From positions 23,031,476-23,095,475 of the forward strand of contig CM022672.1 of NCBI GenBank assembly GCA_012295275.1: DNA of 64,000 bases. The letters are read 5' to 3'. Below the pieces are notes generated by a model. The model was given only the letters and a program-made list of their open reading frames with translations. It was not told the origin of the DNA and did no database searches. The position numbers were made by a program, and so were the translations under genes. Shown here in pieces: positions 54,826 to 64,000 of this stretch; positions within the stretch are counted from its first letter, which is position 1; every line of letters begins with the position of its first letter. The DNA comes from Chrysomallon squamiferum. Lineage: Eukaryota; Mollusca; Gastropoda; Neomphalida; Peltospiridae.

Positions 54826-55781
54826 TGATATATATATATAAAATTGCTTTGGTCTGGAGGTTTAAAGAAAAAACAACAAAGTTAATGTAATAATTGGTGT
54901 CCAAGTGTCAGCCGGACTGAAATCCCTCACAGGCCAGATGTGGCCCACAATCCAAGGGTTGCCATCCCCTGTTCTAAATTCTGGTGCTAGATAAAGCAGA
55001 GTCTATTCTTGGTACTCTAAGATTGATCTTGGGGTATTAACTTCATTTGATGCCTATGAAAATCATTTTAAAGATAATGCAGTTAAACAATGTTAATATT
55101 CCTGTTTCAGACACAGTTGTGAATATTGTAGATGGACAGAATACTTACATCAATACCTTCTCCTAACATATCTTTAAGAACCTGAACACATAGCAGTTTC
55201 ATTTTCACTGATGTCTGTATGAAAGAAATAATTGGAAATACACTTTTAAAAAATATATTTATTTAGTTGCATCAACCAACAAGTCTATAGAAATATAATC
55301 CATACTGTATAATCAAGACAGGATAAATTCTTTATATCCATCCATGCTCAGAGTGTAAAATAATTTACTTTAATTTATTTTTGTATTATTTACCTGTTCA
55401 TGTAATAAAATAAACCTAGTAATACCATCAAATGTTGTTTATCTATATTTTTTATTACTTACTATTTTTGATAGTGTGCTGATTTCTGCCAGAACCCAAT
55501 CTGGGCAGTCAAGATCTCCACGAAATCGAAATCTCTGAAAAATATTAATTATTATCTGATTCACTGTATATCAGTCAGGAAATAATAATCTATATTCAAA
55601 ATATTAATTTTAAAATGTGACAACACACACACATATTTGTGTAAAGTTATAACAAATATTTAATGATAAATGTTTTAAATGTTAGGACATTTTGTTGTTG
55701 TTTTCTTAAGCTGTCATCTGTCAACTGTTTAATATGTCAGTATCAAGAAATAATAGTACGATATTGAATGTAACTTACCAT
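52039..55781 (-). CDS. COMMD4: COMM domain-containing protein 4, complete, nine coding exons
   Basis: COMMD4 is a subunit of the COMMD ring of the Commander (CCC/retriever) complex, which recycles endosomal cargo. Exons on the minus strand (high to low): 55781-55779, 55534-55463, 55214-55149, 54331-54292, 54054-53935, 53705-53625, 53169-53108, 52567-52453, 52082-52039. All introns are GT-AG, the phases agree, and the total is 603 nt, giving 200 residues; human COMMD4 has about 199. Exon 1 contributes only the ATG, with GTAAGT directly after it. The N-terminus then reads [19 protein letters not shown], nearly the vertebrate COMMD4 start. The helical N-terminal half holds [19 protein letters not shown] (about residues 74-92). 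The COMM domain spans about 128-200 and shows WRVDY (136-140), SSDKFRVLL (about 177-185) and the C-terminal [14 protein letters not shown]. Intron 3 hosts a hAT element and intron 5 a (TA)n tract. The identity is secure; only the UTR limits are unknown. Confidence 0.95.
52628..52665. repeat. Poly-A tract in COMMD4 intron 7
   Basis: About 38 A on plus, so poly-T in the gene's sense, roughly 60 nt upstream of the exon 8 acceptor. Confidence 0.95.
53839..53876. repeat. (TA)n microsatellite in COMMD4 intron 5
   Basis: About 19 TA units, some 60 bp inside the intron from the exon 5 donor. Confidence 0.95.
54641..54648. repeat. Left 8-bp target-site duplication of the hAT element
   Basis: TTCTAAAT, repeated exactly at 54972-54979 on the other side of the element. 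Confidence 0.9.
54649..54971. mobile_element. Non-autonomous hAT element (MITE) in COMMD4 intron 3
   Basis: The terminal inverted repeats are CAGGGGCTGGCAACC on the left and CAGGGGATGGCAACC read inward from the right, one mismatch in 15. The element is flanked by a perfect 8-bp target-site duplication TTCTAAAT at 54641-54648 and 972-979 (54972-54979). The CAGGG-type ends, 8-bp duplication and GGCCAGATGTGGCCCAC block near the right end are typical of hAT elements. The 323-bp body holds an expanded (CA)n/(TA)n tract (about 54730-54840) and no transposase. The intact duplication suggests a fairly recent insertion. Confidence 0.92.
54972..54979. repeat. Right 8-bp target-site duplication of the hAT element
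   Basis: TTCTAAAT, identical to the left copy at 54641-54648. Confidence 0.9.
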
Positions 55782-56791
55782 AATTATAAAAGAAATAACG
55801 AACACACTATAAATTCTATGCAATAATCTTGACAAATTTTATATAATTTAAGTTTATTTAAGATAAAGAAAACGAAAACACCCTTTTATTACAGACTAAT
55901 TTTCTAAATAATGTTACGTTTTCACTAATGCCAACCTGGTGTTTATTTAACCTAGGAGTACATACCAGTGCATTTTGTGACGACGAACTGCGCCACCTAT
56001 AGGATATGGTGTTTTAGGTGTCACGCTGTAATTTAGAAATCTGCTGCACTAGTGCAAACTATATTACAAAAGCATTTTTTAAATAATGTTTTAATTTATT
56101 TGGTTTTGTAAATACATCTGGATTACATTCATTTCATTTCTTCAAAGTATGTATTCAGTATTTTCGTTGATATTGCATCAAATTGTTAAGGACTGATAAC
56201 TCGTATAATAAACTTTATAAATAATAAAGAGCAATTTTACTGAAGATATAATAAAAACAGTTATTGGAATGTTAATTAAGTAGAATGAAAGATTGAAATA
56301 ATAATATACATGACATATTAATGTGCTACAAATATTTTGGAAGACTAATGTTGTAATATAATTTTAAAAAACAAAAATGATACTGGTCACGTTTCATACA
56401 CTAACTAGTAACTATGACTCTTGACATATTTTTCATTTGGTCTTGGCGATTGTTCAGACTGATTTAATATATATATATATGTATATAACTACAGTCTGAT
56501 TACTAATTGATTTGATATGAATCTGTTTGGAAATTCTTGATCAGTTCCTTTTATTAACAGTCACAGTGTTAATGTGTTTTAGAGCCTTTAGGATCATTGG
56601 CAATTCAGTCTGTATTCCATTTCAGTAATGTTCCATATAGTAAACAATACCAGATGGTGATTGTTATATGCTGGCATCGACTTAATCATAACCAGTATGA
56701 TGAATATATTTTTCATAATTGTTGACATTGAATGCATAATTAAATAAAATATTTCTACCATCCTACAGAATTTTCCTTTTTATTTGTTTAG
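55782..56791. promoter_or_regulatory. Divergent intergenic region of COMMD4 and MRPL9
   Basis: About 1 kb between the two start codons. The only GC-richer patch is 55930-56050, close to COMMD4, and includes the CTCF-like motif. The MRPL9 ATG follows an acceptor-like TTTGTTTAG, so a non-coding first exon of MRPL9 may lie in here. No clear TATA box could be distinguished in the AT-rich background. Confidence 0.5.
55984..56002 (-). promoter_or_regulatory. CTCF-like motif at the COMMD4 5' end
   Basis: CTATAGGTGGCGCAGTTCG on the minus strand, about 200 bp upstream of the COMMD4 ATG, in a small CpG-containing patch of the divergent COMMD4/MRPL9 intergenic region. Confidence 0.42.
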
Positions 56792-56887
56792 ATGTTGCGT
56801 TCGGCTCTACATGCTGGGAAGGATACCTGCAGTCGATTCCTCCAGCCTATTTTTCGTGGATCGTCATGCATTAATGTTGAACAGACT

Positions 56888-56924
<37 letters not shown>

Positions 56925-59682
56925 CTTAGTGCAACAAATAATAATAATAAAAAATATTTTAAAAATAATGTTAAGAAAAATAATGGGACTTGACTGAGGG
57001 AGCTAGATTAAATTTGTTTAAGTATAAATATTGGTTAATGAGAACAGAAAGTAATTTATTATTTGTTATATATTTTTAATTAGAATATTTGCTATTTTCA
57101 TCTTAAGAATCTCAGATGGATTGTTGAATGTTTCTGTATTTTTAATTATATTTTAGATTTTCTTAATTATAATTTTTAATTTAAAATGTAATTTTAGTTT
57201 TAAGATTTGAAACAAAAAATAATATATTAATCTTTCTTTTTCAATTTTCAGAACACAGTTGTTGTAGAAAGAATGTATCCTGTTTTACTTGCTAAGAAAG
57301 GCCACCCTCCTAGACTGAAGAAAAGAAATCAAGTTTTAAATCTGGTGGAACGAGTACACAACAAAAAATTAGCACCTATCACCTGCATTCTCACTGATTA
57401 TGTGGAAGGTTTACTTTATCATTTATTTGTAATAATTATATATATTTAAATATATAACACATGTGTATATTTTTAATTATCATATATTCTGTGTTTGGAC
57501 TTAGACAGATTTATGATTTACAAACTAATATTTTCACTTGTGGGTAACCTGTATTAGCTAATGCATTTTTGTGATTAGGTTTTGCAAAAGTTTATTTATT
57601 TATTAATGACTTTGTTTATGTCTTATATATATATAACTATTTATAGTCTACTTTGCTTTTGATATTTCTTTTATCAAAGTACTAAACACAATATGTAAGC
57701 TTCCATCTTAATGTTTTATTTGTATCACCTGACCAATCTTTGTTAACAATAAAGTATGGATGTAAAATAATAATAATGTTTTCAGGTATTGGAGTTGAAG
57801 GAGATGTAGTTGAAGTGAAGAGAAGTCTGTTCAGAAATCATTTGTTGCCAGCTGGTTTGGCAGTGTATGCATCTCCAGAAAATCTGGAAGAACTGAAGAA
57901 AAAAATGGAGGTAACTGTAGCAACAAAATTAATTTATCTCTAGTATCTTTCTTAATAGGAGTCATAAACAGAAAAAAAAAAAGAAAAAAAAAAAAGTGCT
58001 TTATTTTTATATACATGATATATCAGACAGATAACTATTTTATGAAAACATCATCTCGAACAGAAACATTTAACACTGAAGTTTATTTCTCATTCATTCC
58101 AGTACTTTATGACTGGTTTTTCAAAACATGAGAAAATCAGCAATGAAAGATCCCTTGCTTAATCCAGGGTTACATCATTTTTCTTTAAATAATTACATTT
58201 TAATTTAATTTCAGGGAAAAGATGTAGTAGAAGCACCAAAGCTTACAGCATTTGCTAAAATGGTAAGAAAATTAAATCAGTAAATTTATTAACTTATTTA
58301 TGAAGAGCTGGTAGAAACTATTACGGTAATTCTTTCAATATTTCAGAAACTGAAAATAAAACATCAAACAAGAAACAAAATAACAAAAATATGCCAGATA
58401 TTGGAATATCCTCTGTCTTTTCAGACAATTGAATTTGTTATAAAAACATTTTTAAAATTATTTTTCTGATAAGAATATCCATGATGTAGAAAAGGGTGTT
58501 TCTTCAGATTATTATTATTAAAAAAAAAAGAGAAGAATCAGAACTTTCCCAAACTTGGAAAACAAAAATAATATTAATCATTTAATGTAATTGTTGAATG
58601 AATGGCTCAAGTAAAATGGATTTTGAATTGTTTTTCTTTATATCACAGACTATGAAGCAGCTGGAAGGAATGATTCTGCGAATTCCCATGAGTGGTGACA
58701 ATCCGTGGATTTTAGATAAATCTCATGTCAGGATTGCCTTCAGACGATCTGTAAGTTTTAAAAATAATATATCTTGTTCTTGTTATTGGATACACAAACA
58801 CAAATGCAGACACACACACACAGCAGGACAGGTTACACAACTATAAATATAATTCATATTTATGTATTTAATTATGCTTTAGTACTTACATTCATCCAGA
58901 CTTGTATATGTATATATATTTAGGCACTGCACTAACAAATAATGTATTAACGTTAGAAATAAATAAATAATGGTTTACAATGGTTGTATATTTATTTTGT
59001 TGCAGGGTGTAATGTTGAATGAAGACTGTTTAATGTTACCTAGTGAACCAATCACGGAACCACAAGAAATTGAAGTAACAGTGAAGGTAACTGTTTATAT
59101 ACTTTATATGTTAGACTGATTTAATAATCTGATCTGAATGTCCTTTTTTTATTTTTTTAGTAATAATATTTATCATGTATCAAGTCATAAAGTTTTATAT
59201 GAGTGGATCACAACATCCACTCTATGGATTACATTATTTGGTAAAAAATAGAAATCTTTCTAATATATACTTTATCATATTTTAGTAAGTATGTTATTGG
59301 ACATCCTGAGGTGTGATCCAGTGAGCCATCACTTCTCAGAAACTGTAATCTGCTTTTCAGTTAACAGTTGTTTATTAAATCAGTTATAGATATTTTTACA
59401 ATAAAGAAAAATTAACCAATTATACAGTTATAATTTTTAAAGTTTTATGACAATTTATCAGTTCACTGGCTTGCAGAAGATTAAAGTTTTTAAACAAATT
59501 TTTGGATGATAAATAGTTGAAAGATTTTTGGTTATTCTTTATTGCAGGTAAATAAGTTGGCAGATGTCAAAGTGAAAGCTATAGTTTATCATGTATTCAA
59601 AGACCCAGAAAAGAACATACCTCCAGAGTTACCTCCCATTTGGAAACCTTCAGTCAGAGCTAAACCTGAACAGAGACAATGA
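56792..59682 (+). CDS. MRPL9: Mitochondrial ribosomal protein bL9m, complete, seven coding exons
   Basis: A structural protein of the large subunit of the mitochondrial ribosome. Exons: 56792-56890, 57252-57408, 57786-57910, 58215-58262, 58649-58750, 59006-59086, 59548-59682. Introns are GT-AG, phases are consistent, and the total is 747 nt for 248 residues; the human protein is about 267. The first 33 residues are Arg/Lys-containing and poor in acidic residues, as in a mitochondrial presequence. The bL9 signature lies in exon 3: [13 protein letters not shown] (about 88-100), then [17 protein letters not shown] (about 102-118). A charged linker helix and a lineage-specific C-terminal region follow. 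The start is the first ATG after a TTTAG acceptor ending at 56791, so an upstream non-coding exon is likely. The donor of intron 1 is unusual because it runs into 29 A residues. The gene is divergent from COMMD4 and tandem with the FAM204A-like gene. Confidence 0.95.
56893..56921. repeat. Poly-A tract abutting the MRPL9 intron 1 donor
   Basis: 29 consecutive A directly follow the donor GT at 56891-56892. Confidence 0.95.
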
Positions 59683-59819
59683 ATACATTTTTTTATGTTT
59701 TGAAAAAAGGATTTAACGCTTATGTAACAGAATGTGAATCATAACAGAAATATTTTTTGGTTTGTAATGTCAAATATAATAAGTAGTTTCAAAAAAGTAT
59801 TGGACAACAAATACTGACA

Positions 59820-59825
59820 AATAAA
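59820..59825 (+). terminator. Likely MRPL9 polyadenylation signal AATAAA
   Basis: Canonical AATAAA about 138 nt after the MRPL9 stop, followed within 30-60 nt by T/GT-rich sequence (TTTTGTCTTTTGTTGTTTTG). It is the first canonical hexamer after the stop. Confidence 0.6.
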
Positions 59826-60530
59826 TATTTATTTTGGAAAATGGTTTTGTCTTTTGTTGTTTTGTTTTCAGTAATTAACTGGTTTGGTGATTGTGGTAAT
59901 AAATAATATTTATGTAGAAAGAAATAATAATGTCAAACAAATGTGTGTGTAGAATCCTACACTATTTGAATGATAATACCATGAAATGAAGCAAAACAGA
60001 ATTAAATCAAACACCATGAAATAAAACAAAACAGAATTAAATCCAAACATGACTAAAAAAAAAGTGTTCTGTGTAATGTTTTTCAGAGGTAAAATATAAT
60101 GATCATTAAGTTTGTGAACAGTTCACGTTAGAATTCACATTCTAATCTAACCAAAATTTTAAAATCGAAAACATGATATTTAATAATTTATTCCAAAAAA
60201 TGCTTAAAGCATAAAATCGTACTTCATTGACACCATTTTGATAAAACACAGCTAATCTGTTAATTACTTAATAATACAGCAGTGGGCACAGTACTGTTTT
60301 CAATTTTATATTTAAGCAAAAACACGTAATAAAACGTACAAAAATATCTGATTTTTATTATGAACATTATTCTGTTAAAAGCCACTGATTTTTAATAGTT
60401 TAGCTTATTTTCTAAATTTGATTATCTTGTTATTTTTATGGAGGTTCATTCACAATTCTCGATCATATCCGCAGAAAATTTAATCGAATTTATTTAATAA
60501 TAACTAGGGAATGTCGCGGACATTTTAAAA

Positions 60531-60644
60531 ATGGTGGAATTTACCAGTAACAAAACTGCAATGTCAGCGCCTATGGAAGGGAAACCTCAACATGATGGTA
60601 TTATAGAGGAAAAGAGAACAAATGTATGGAAGAATGATGTTTGA
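60531..60644 (+). promoter_or_regulatory. Possible upstream ORF (37 codons) before the FAM204A-like start
   Basis: An ATG in a good context (A at -3, G at +4) opens a 37-codon frame that ends in TGA 13 nt before the main ATG, in a different frame. The main ATG has a weak context (T at -3). If transcription starts upstream of 60531, this uORF would reduce or condition translation of the main frame. Alternatively the AAAATGGTGG block is a YY1-like promoter site and transcription starts downstream of it. The sequence alone cannot choose between these. Confidence 0.4.
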
Positions 60645-60657
60645 CTGAAAAATTTAA

Positions 60658-62680
60658 ATGTATTCAAGAGTTTCGGCGCCTGGTTGGCTATATAAGGATG
60701 AATTTAATGAAAATGACAGCAGTGACGATCATCAAGATAACGAGGGTGAAGTTAAACACTTAAAACAACCTATGAAAAAGTCAGGTAACAATGGTTCTGA
60801 CACCAAGGATAATGCATCATTACCATCATCGGAGACATCAGCACCAAAAAACGTTCCAAAACATTTATGGGAGGTAAATTATAACCCCCCAAAAACCCAA
60901 AACCCCCCACAAAACAACTAATTATTTTATAAAGCGCTATTAATAGTATTATTAAGCCGTTGCAGACGAATTGTTACATAAGATCAAAGATATCAGTAAT
61001 TATTATTATTTAACTTATCTAACAAAATATCATCAATATGTGTTAATTTTTATTTATTTATTTGTTTACTTATTATTAGTGTGAGGTTTTATTTTTTTGT
61101 TTGTTTGCTAATTAATTAATTTATCTTAAAAAAGAAATTCCAGAAACTAGAGAAAAGGACAGATGATGTTACAAGAAGGTCTACAGAAAAAAGAATGAAA
61201 CAAATCCAAAATGAAATCATGATCAAAGGTAATCTTTTAATATAGTATTCAAATATATTGGACTGTTTCAGTTAAAACTACTTTTTGCTGCATTCTTATT
61301 ATCTATATTCTTTCTAAGATGTTATTTAGGTAAACTCATAGGTATACTTACTAAACTTAGTCACTACAAAATTCCCAGAAAACAATGATCAAATATTTTA
61401 GATAGCTGTTTTTAGAATTTCAGATAATAAACATTTTTATACTGAGGGAAAAACCCCAAGAAATTTATTTTTTAAATTAAACAAAGATATCCATAATCCT
61501 GAAAAATAAGAAGTATTTTTTCTACCATATTAACAGATATAAATTAAAGAAACAAATTCGGAAATTATTAACACCACCCATGGGTATATTTTAAACTGAA
61601 ACATATATTATAAAGTAGTGAATGTAAATAAAATGTATTTACTGTGTACATGCACAACACACAAGCAGTCTGGATCATTAAGACATGGTTTTCATAAATT
61701 GCAGCCTTGGGCTCTCAAACAGTTAACTTGTGTTCTCTTTGAAAATATTTCTTGAGGCATCACAGTACTTGTACCTGAAAGGTCTACAAAATATTAATCC
61801 TGCATTGCTCATTAAATACAGAAGAAAAAAAATATTTTGTTTATTTTTTATAAATTATATCTTTCAGTGCATGAAGAGATTTCCAGGCCTGAAGATGTGG
61901 AAATTCTTCGAGCATATGATGTGAAGTTTGGTCCACCAAATGAAAAATCTGTTAAAAAGAAATCGAAGAAACGTCCACTGTCCAGTGTGAGGTAAAAAGA
62001 TTTTGTATACTACACACACTTTTGAAATTGATTATTTAGCCATAACAATGGGAAAATATCTCAACACTGTTGGTTTTACATCTTCATGCTTTTAAAAATA
62101 TGTTGATACGTTAACTGAAGGATATTTAGTTTTAATATGAACCAAACAATTAAAGAATATACAGCAAAGTGTAGCAAAGTTAATTTAAAAATAGTAATAA
62201 TTGGATTTAGGACAAAGAGTCTGATTTTCTCAAACTTGATATGGATATATAAATCATGGAAGATTTTGATTGTACATTGTTCATAGTATTTACTGAAGCA
62301 ATGGATTGCCAATCAGAAATTCTCAGGTATATTAGTGTTTTCTCTTGGTAAAACTTAAAATAATATGAATTATGATCTATTGAACAGTTTGATCCTTGGT
62401 ATGTCTGAAGTTCTACTTGATTTTACTATTTGCTGCTCACCAGTCTTATTTTTGTTCTTTCAGTAGTGTCAAAGAAGACACAGTCAGCAAAACAGAAAGT
62501 AAACATGAAGCAGAGTTTTCTGAAATCAATAAATACATGGGAGTCAATGATCATCTGAAAGGAATAGATCATGGACAATATGCTCGAAAAACTGAAGTTG
62601 AGGAGAAAATCACAGAAGCCATTGCTAAAGGTGACATTAAAAAAGCTGAGGAATTAAGTGACCATTTGGCTACAAGGGAG
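60658..62680 (+). CDS. FAM204A: FAM204A-like protein, 3'-partial, four coding exons seen
   Basis: Family of uncharacterised function, with charged, probably coiled-coil proteins. Exons seen: 60658-60873, 61144-61228, 61868-61991, 62464-62680, in consistent phase and giving 214 residues. The family is recognised from the conserved block in exon 4, with YMGVND followed by EEKITEAIAKGDIKKAEELS and then DHLATRE. These match vertebrate FAM204A, which has a GVND motif and a KAEELSNQLATREL-type motif in the same order. The N-terminus MYSRVSAPGW followed by an acidic Ser/Asp stretch also resembles the vertebrate start. A TAA codon sits immediately upstream in frame, which fixes the ATG at 60658. Exon 3 ends in a basic run (KKKSKKR). 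Exon 4 ends in phase 0 before GTAAGA at 62681. The remaining family C-terminus, roughly 50 residues, was not found before 64000, so the last exon or exons lie outside the window. Confidence 0.87.
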
Positions 62681-64000
62681 GTAAGATTCTGTTTTGCATT
62701 TTTCTTTTAATGTGTATTTAATATTACTTTATAAGAAATAATTTTTGAGACAGTAATTTTTTTAAGAAAGGAATCGAAATAAAAAATTACAATCTATTTT
62801 CAAAACTGTCATGAAAAGTCTAAATGTAAAAAAAGAAAAGAAAAGGAGCATCATTTATCACATTTATCTTGAGCTTTTAAAATCAATATTTTATCATTTG
62901 TTCTCATTTGATTATTCAGATCAGTGCTATTTGATTTCCAGCAGATGTTTACTGATGTTAATTTAGAGTGTTATGTAATTTGGATTTAATCAAATGAGTA
63001 AAACCAACACATATTTTTTTCTTTAAGCATTTTTATTTAGTGATTAACAATTTATGTACCCTGTACTTTACAGTTTTGTATAATGTAATATACAAAAACA
63101 ATAACAACAAAAATAAAAACAACAAAATACAACAACAAAAAATGATAGCAAATCTATGTAACAAATATATTAAATTTCAAGAAAACTGATTGTTGTATAT
63201 GTTATAAGAAAGTATATAAATGAATTTTTATTACAATTTTACTGTTATTGTTAGACCTCTCAAGATAAAGCCATATCTAGTTTGTATAAGAACATTCAAC
63301 ATAAATGTTAATGCAAATCAGAATTAACCACTTTCATGTTAAAATTTTGTAAATGTCCTTTTATAGCTTTTGGTATGATTGACATATATTGTTAACTTAT
63401 GAACCAGTTATGAAGGATGATAACATTGCCTGACACATATGGCATAATCAGCAACAACAGGAAGCTTTTTTTAATAACAATGATCATAAAAATGTGTACA
63501 TAATTTCTGTGAAAGGTGTCACATGCTGAAAGCATAATTGAAAACATTGCAAAGTCTTGTATATCATGAATGAAATCATTATTATGATATGCAATAAACA
63601 TCTGCTAAATATTCTATTAATAATTGAAGAATATCCTTAAGTTTTGCCATCAAGTTATTTTATTTTGATAAATAATAATGAAAATTAACAGGAATTAAAT
63701 TACAATTAATTTTTTTTTTAATAAAACTAATATCAGGAACATTTAATGCTTGTAAAAATGTCCTTTATGCCAACCCATTAATGTGATGTAAAATTGGAAT
63801 ATTAAACATTTCTGAATTTCTTAAAGCTTTGTTGTACCAAATTAACAATAAATTCACTAATTTATTGTGGTTGGTTTCTTGCCACATTTTTATTTTTTTA
63901 GTTATGACCAAGACCATCCCTGTTTCTTATTTCTTTTGCCATCTTATGTACTCATCTGAGATAATCCTTTGTCTACAGAGCCATAAGTTTATTAAAAAAA
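62681..64000 (+). other. FAM204A-like intron 4 (continues past window)
   Basis: Follows a GTAAGA donor. AT-rich, with no frame resembling the expected C-terminal family block, so the next exon is placed beyond 64000. Confidence 0.6.

Noticed and set aside
54666-54904. Frames on both strands inside the hAT element
   Set aside because: They are CA-repeat translations within a non-coding MITE.

Overview
This is a eukaryotic nuclear window from an invertebrate metazoan. It is very AT-rich and packed with homopolymer runs, (CA)n, (GA)n, (TA)n, (TATG)n and (AAT)n tracts. Its recognisable genes are split by many GT-AG introns. A lophotrochozoan, perhaps a mollusc, would fit the base composition and microsatellite load, but the species cannot be read from the sequence.

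The recognised genes lie in the last 12 kb. A COMMD4 orthologue (minus strand, nine coding exons, 52039..55781) is complete and encodes 200 residues. About 1 kb away, divergently oriented, is a complete MRPL9 (mitochondrial ribosomal protein bL9m) gene with seven coding exons, 56792..59682, encoding 248 residues. About 1 kb further on, in the same direction, is a FAM204A-like gene. Its first four coding exons (60658..62680) are present and its 3' end lies outside the window. All splice junctions were placed by hand from GT-AG signals, reading phase and family similarity. The three proteins are not known to share a pathway: endosomal recycling (Commander complex), mitochondrial translation, and an uncharacterised family.

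The first ~52 kb has no gene I recognise. It is a gene desert of AT-rich filler, long microsatellites and several decayed minisatellites (about 8.8, 13.9, 21.1, 22.8 and 30.5 kb). Islands of higher-complexity sequence stand out from it: 11.6-12.2 kb, 13.6-13.9 kb, 16.0-16.9 kb, 19.4-19.9 kb, 28.9-29.3 kb, 40.56-41.1 kb, 44.6 kb, 48.2-48.6 kb and 49.37-49.69 kb. Several carry clusters of homeodomain (TAAT-core) or POU octamer sites, or CCAAT/CpG promoter-like sequence. They are candidates for enhancers or unannotated first exons, which only conservation or transcript data can settle.

Two DNA transposon relics are well supported: a non-autonomous hAT element with 8-bp target duplications inside a COMMD4 intron, and a Tigger/pogo-like relic at about 50 kb. 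CTCF-like motifs occur at 13.65, 26.73 and 34.71 kb on the plus strand and at 55.99 kb on the minus strand, next to COMMD4. I found no CRISPR array, operon, rRNA or convincing tRNA gene, and no clearly new biological system.
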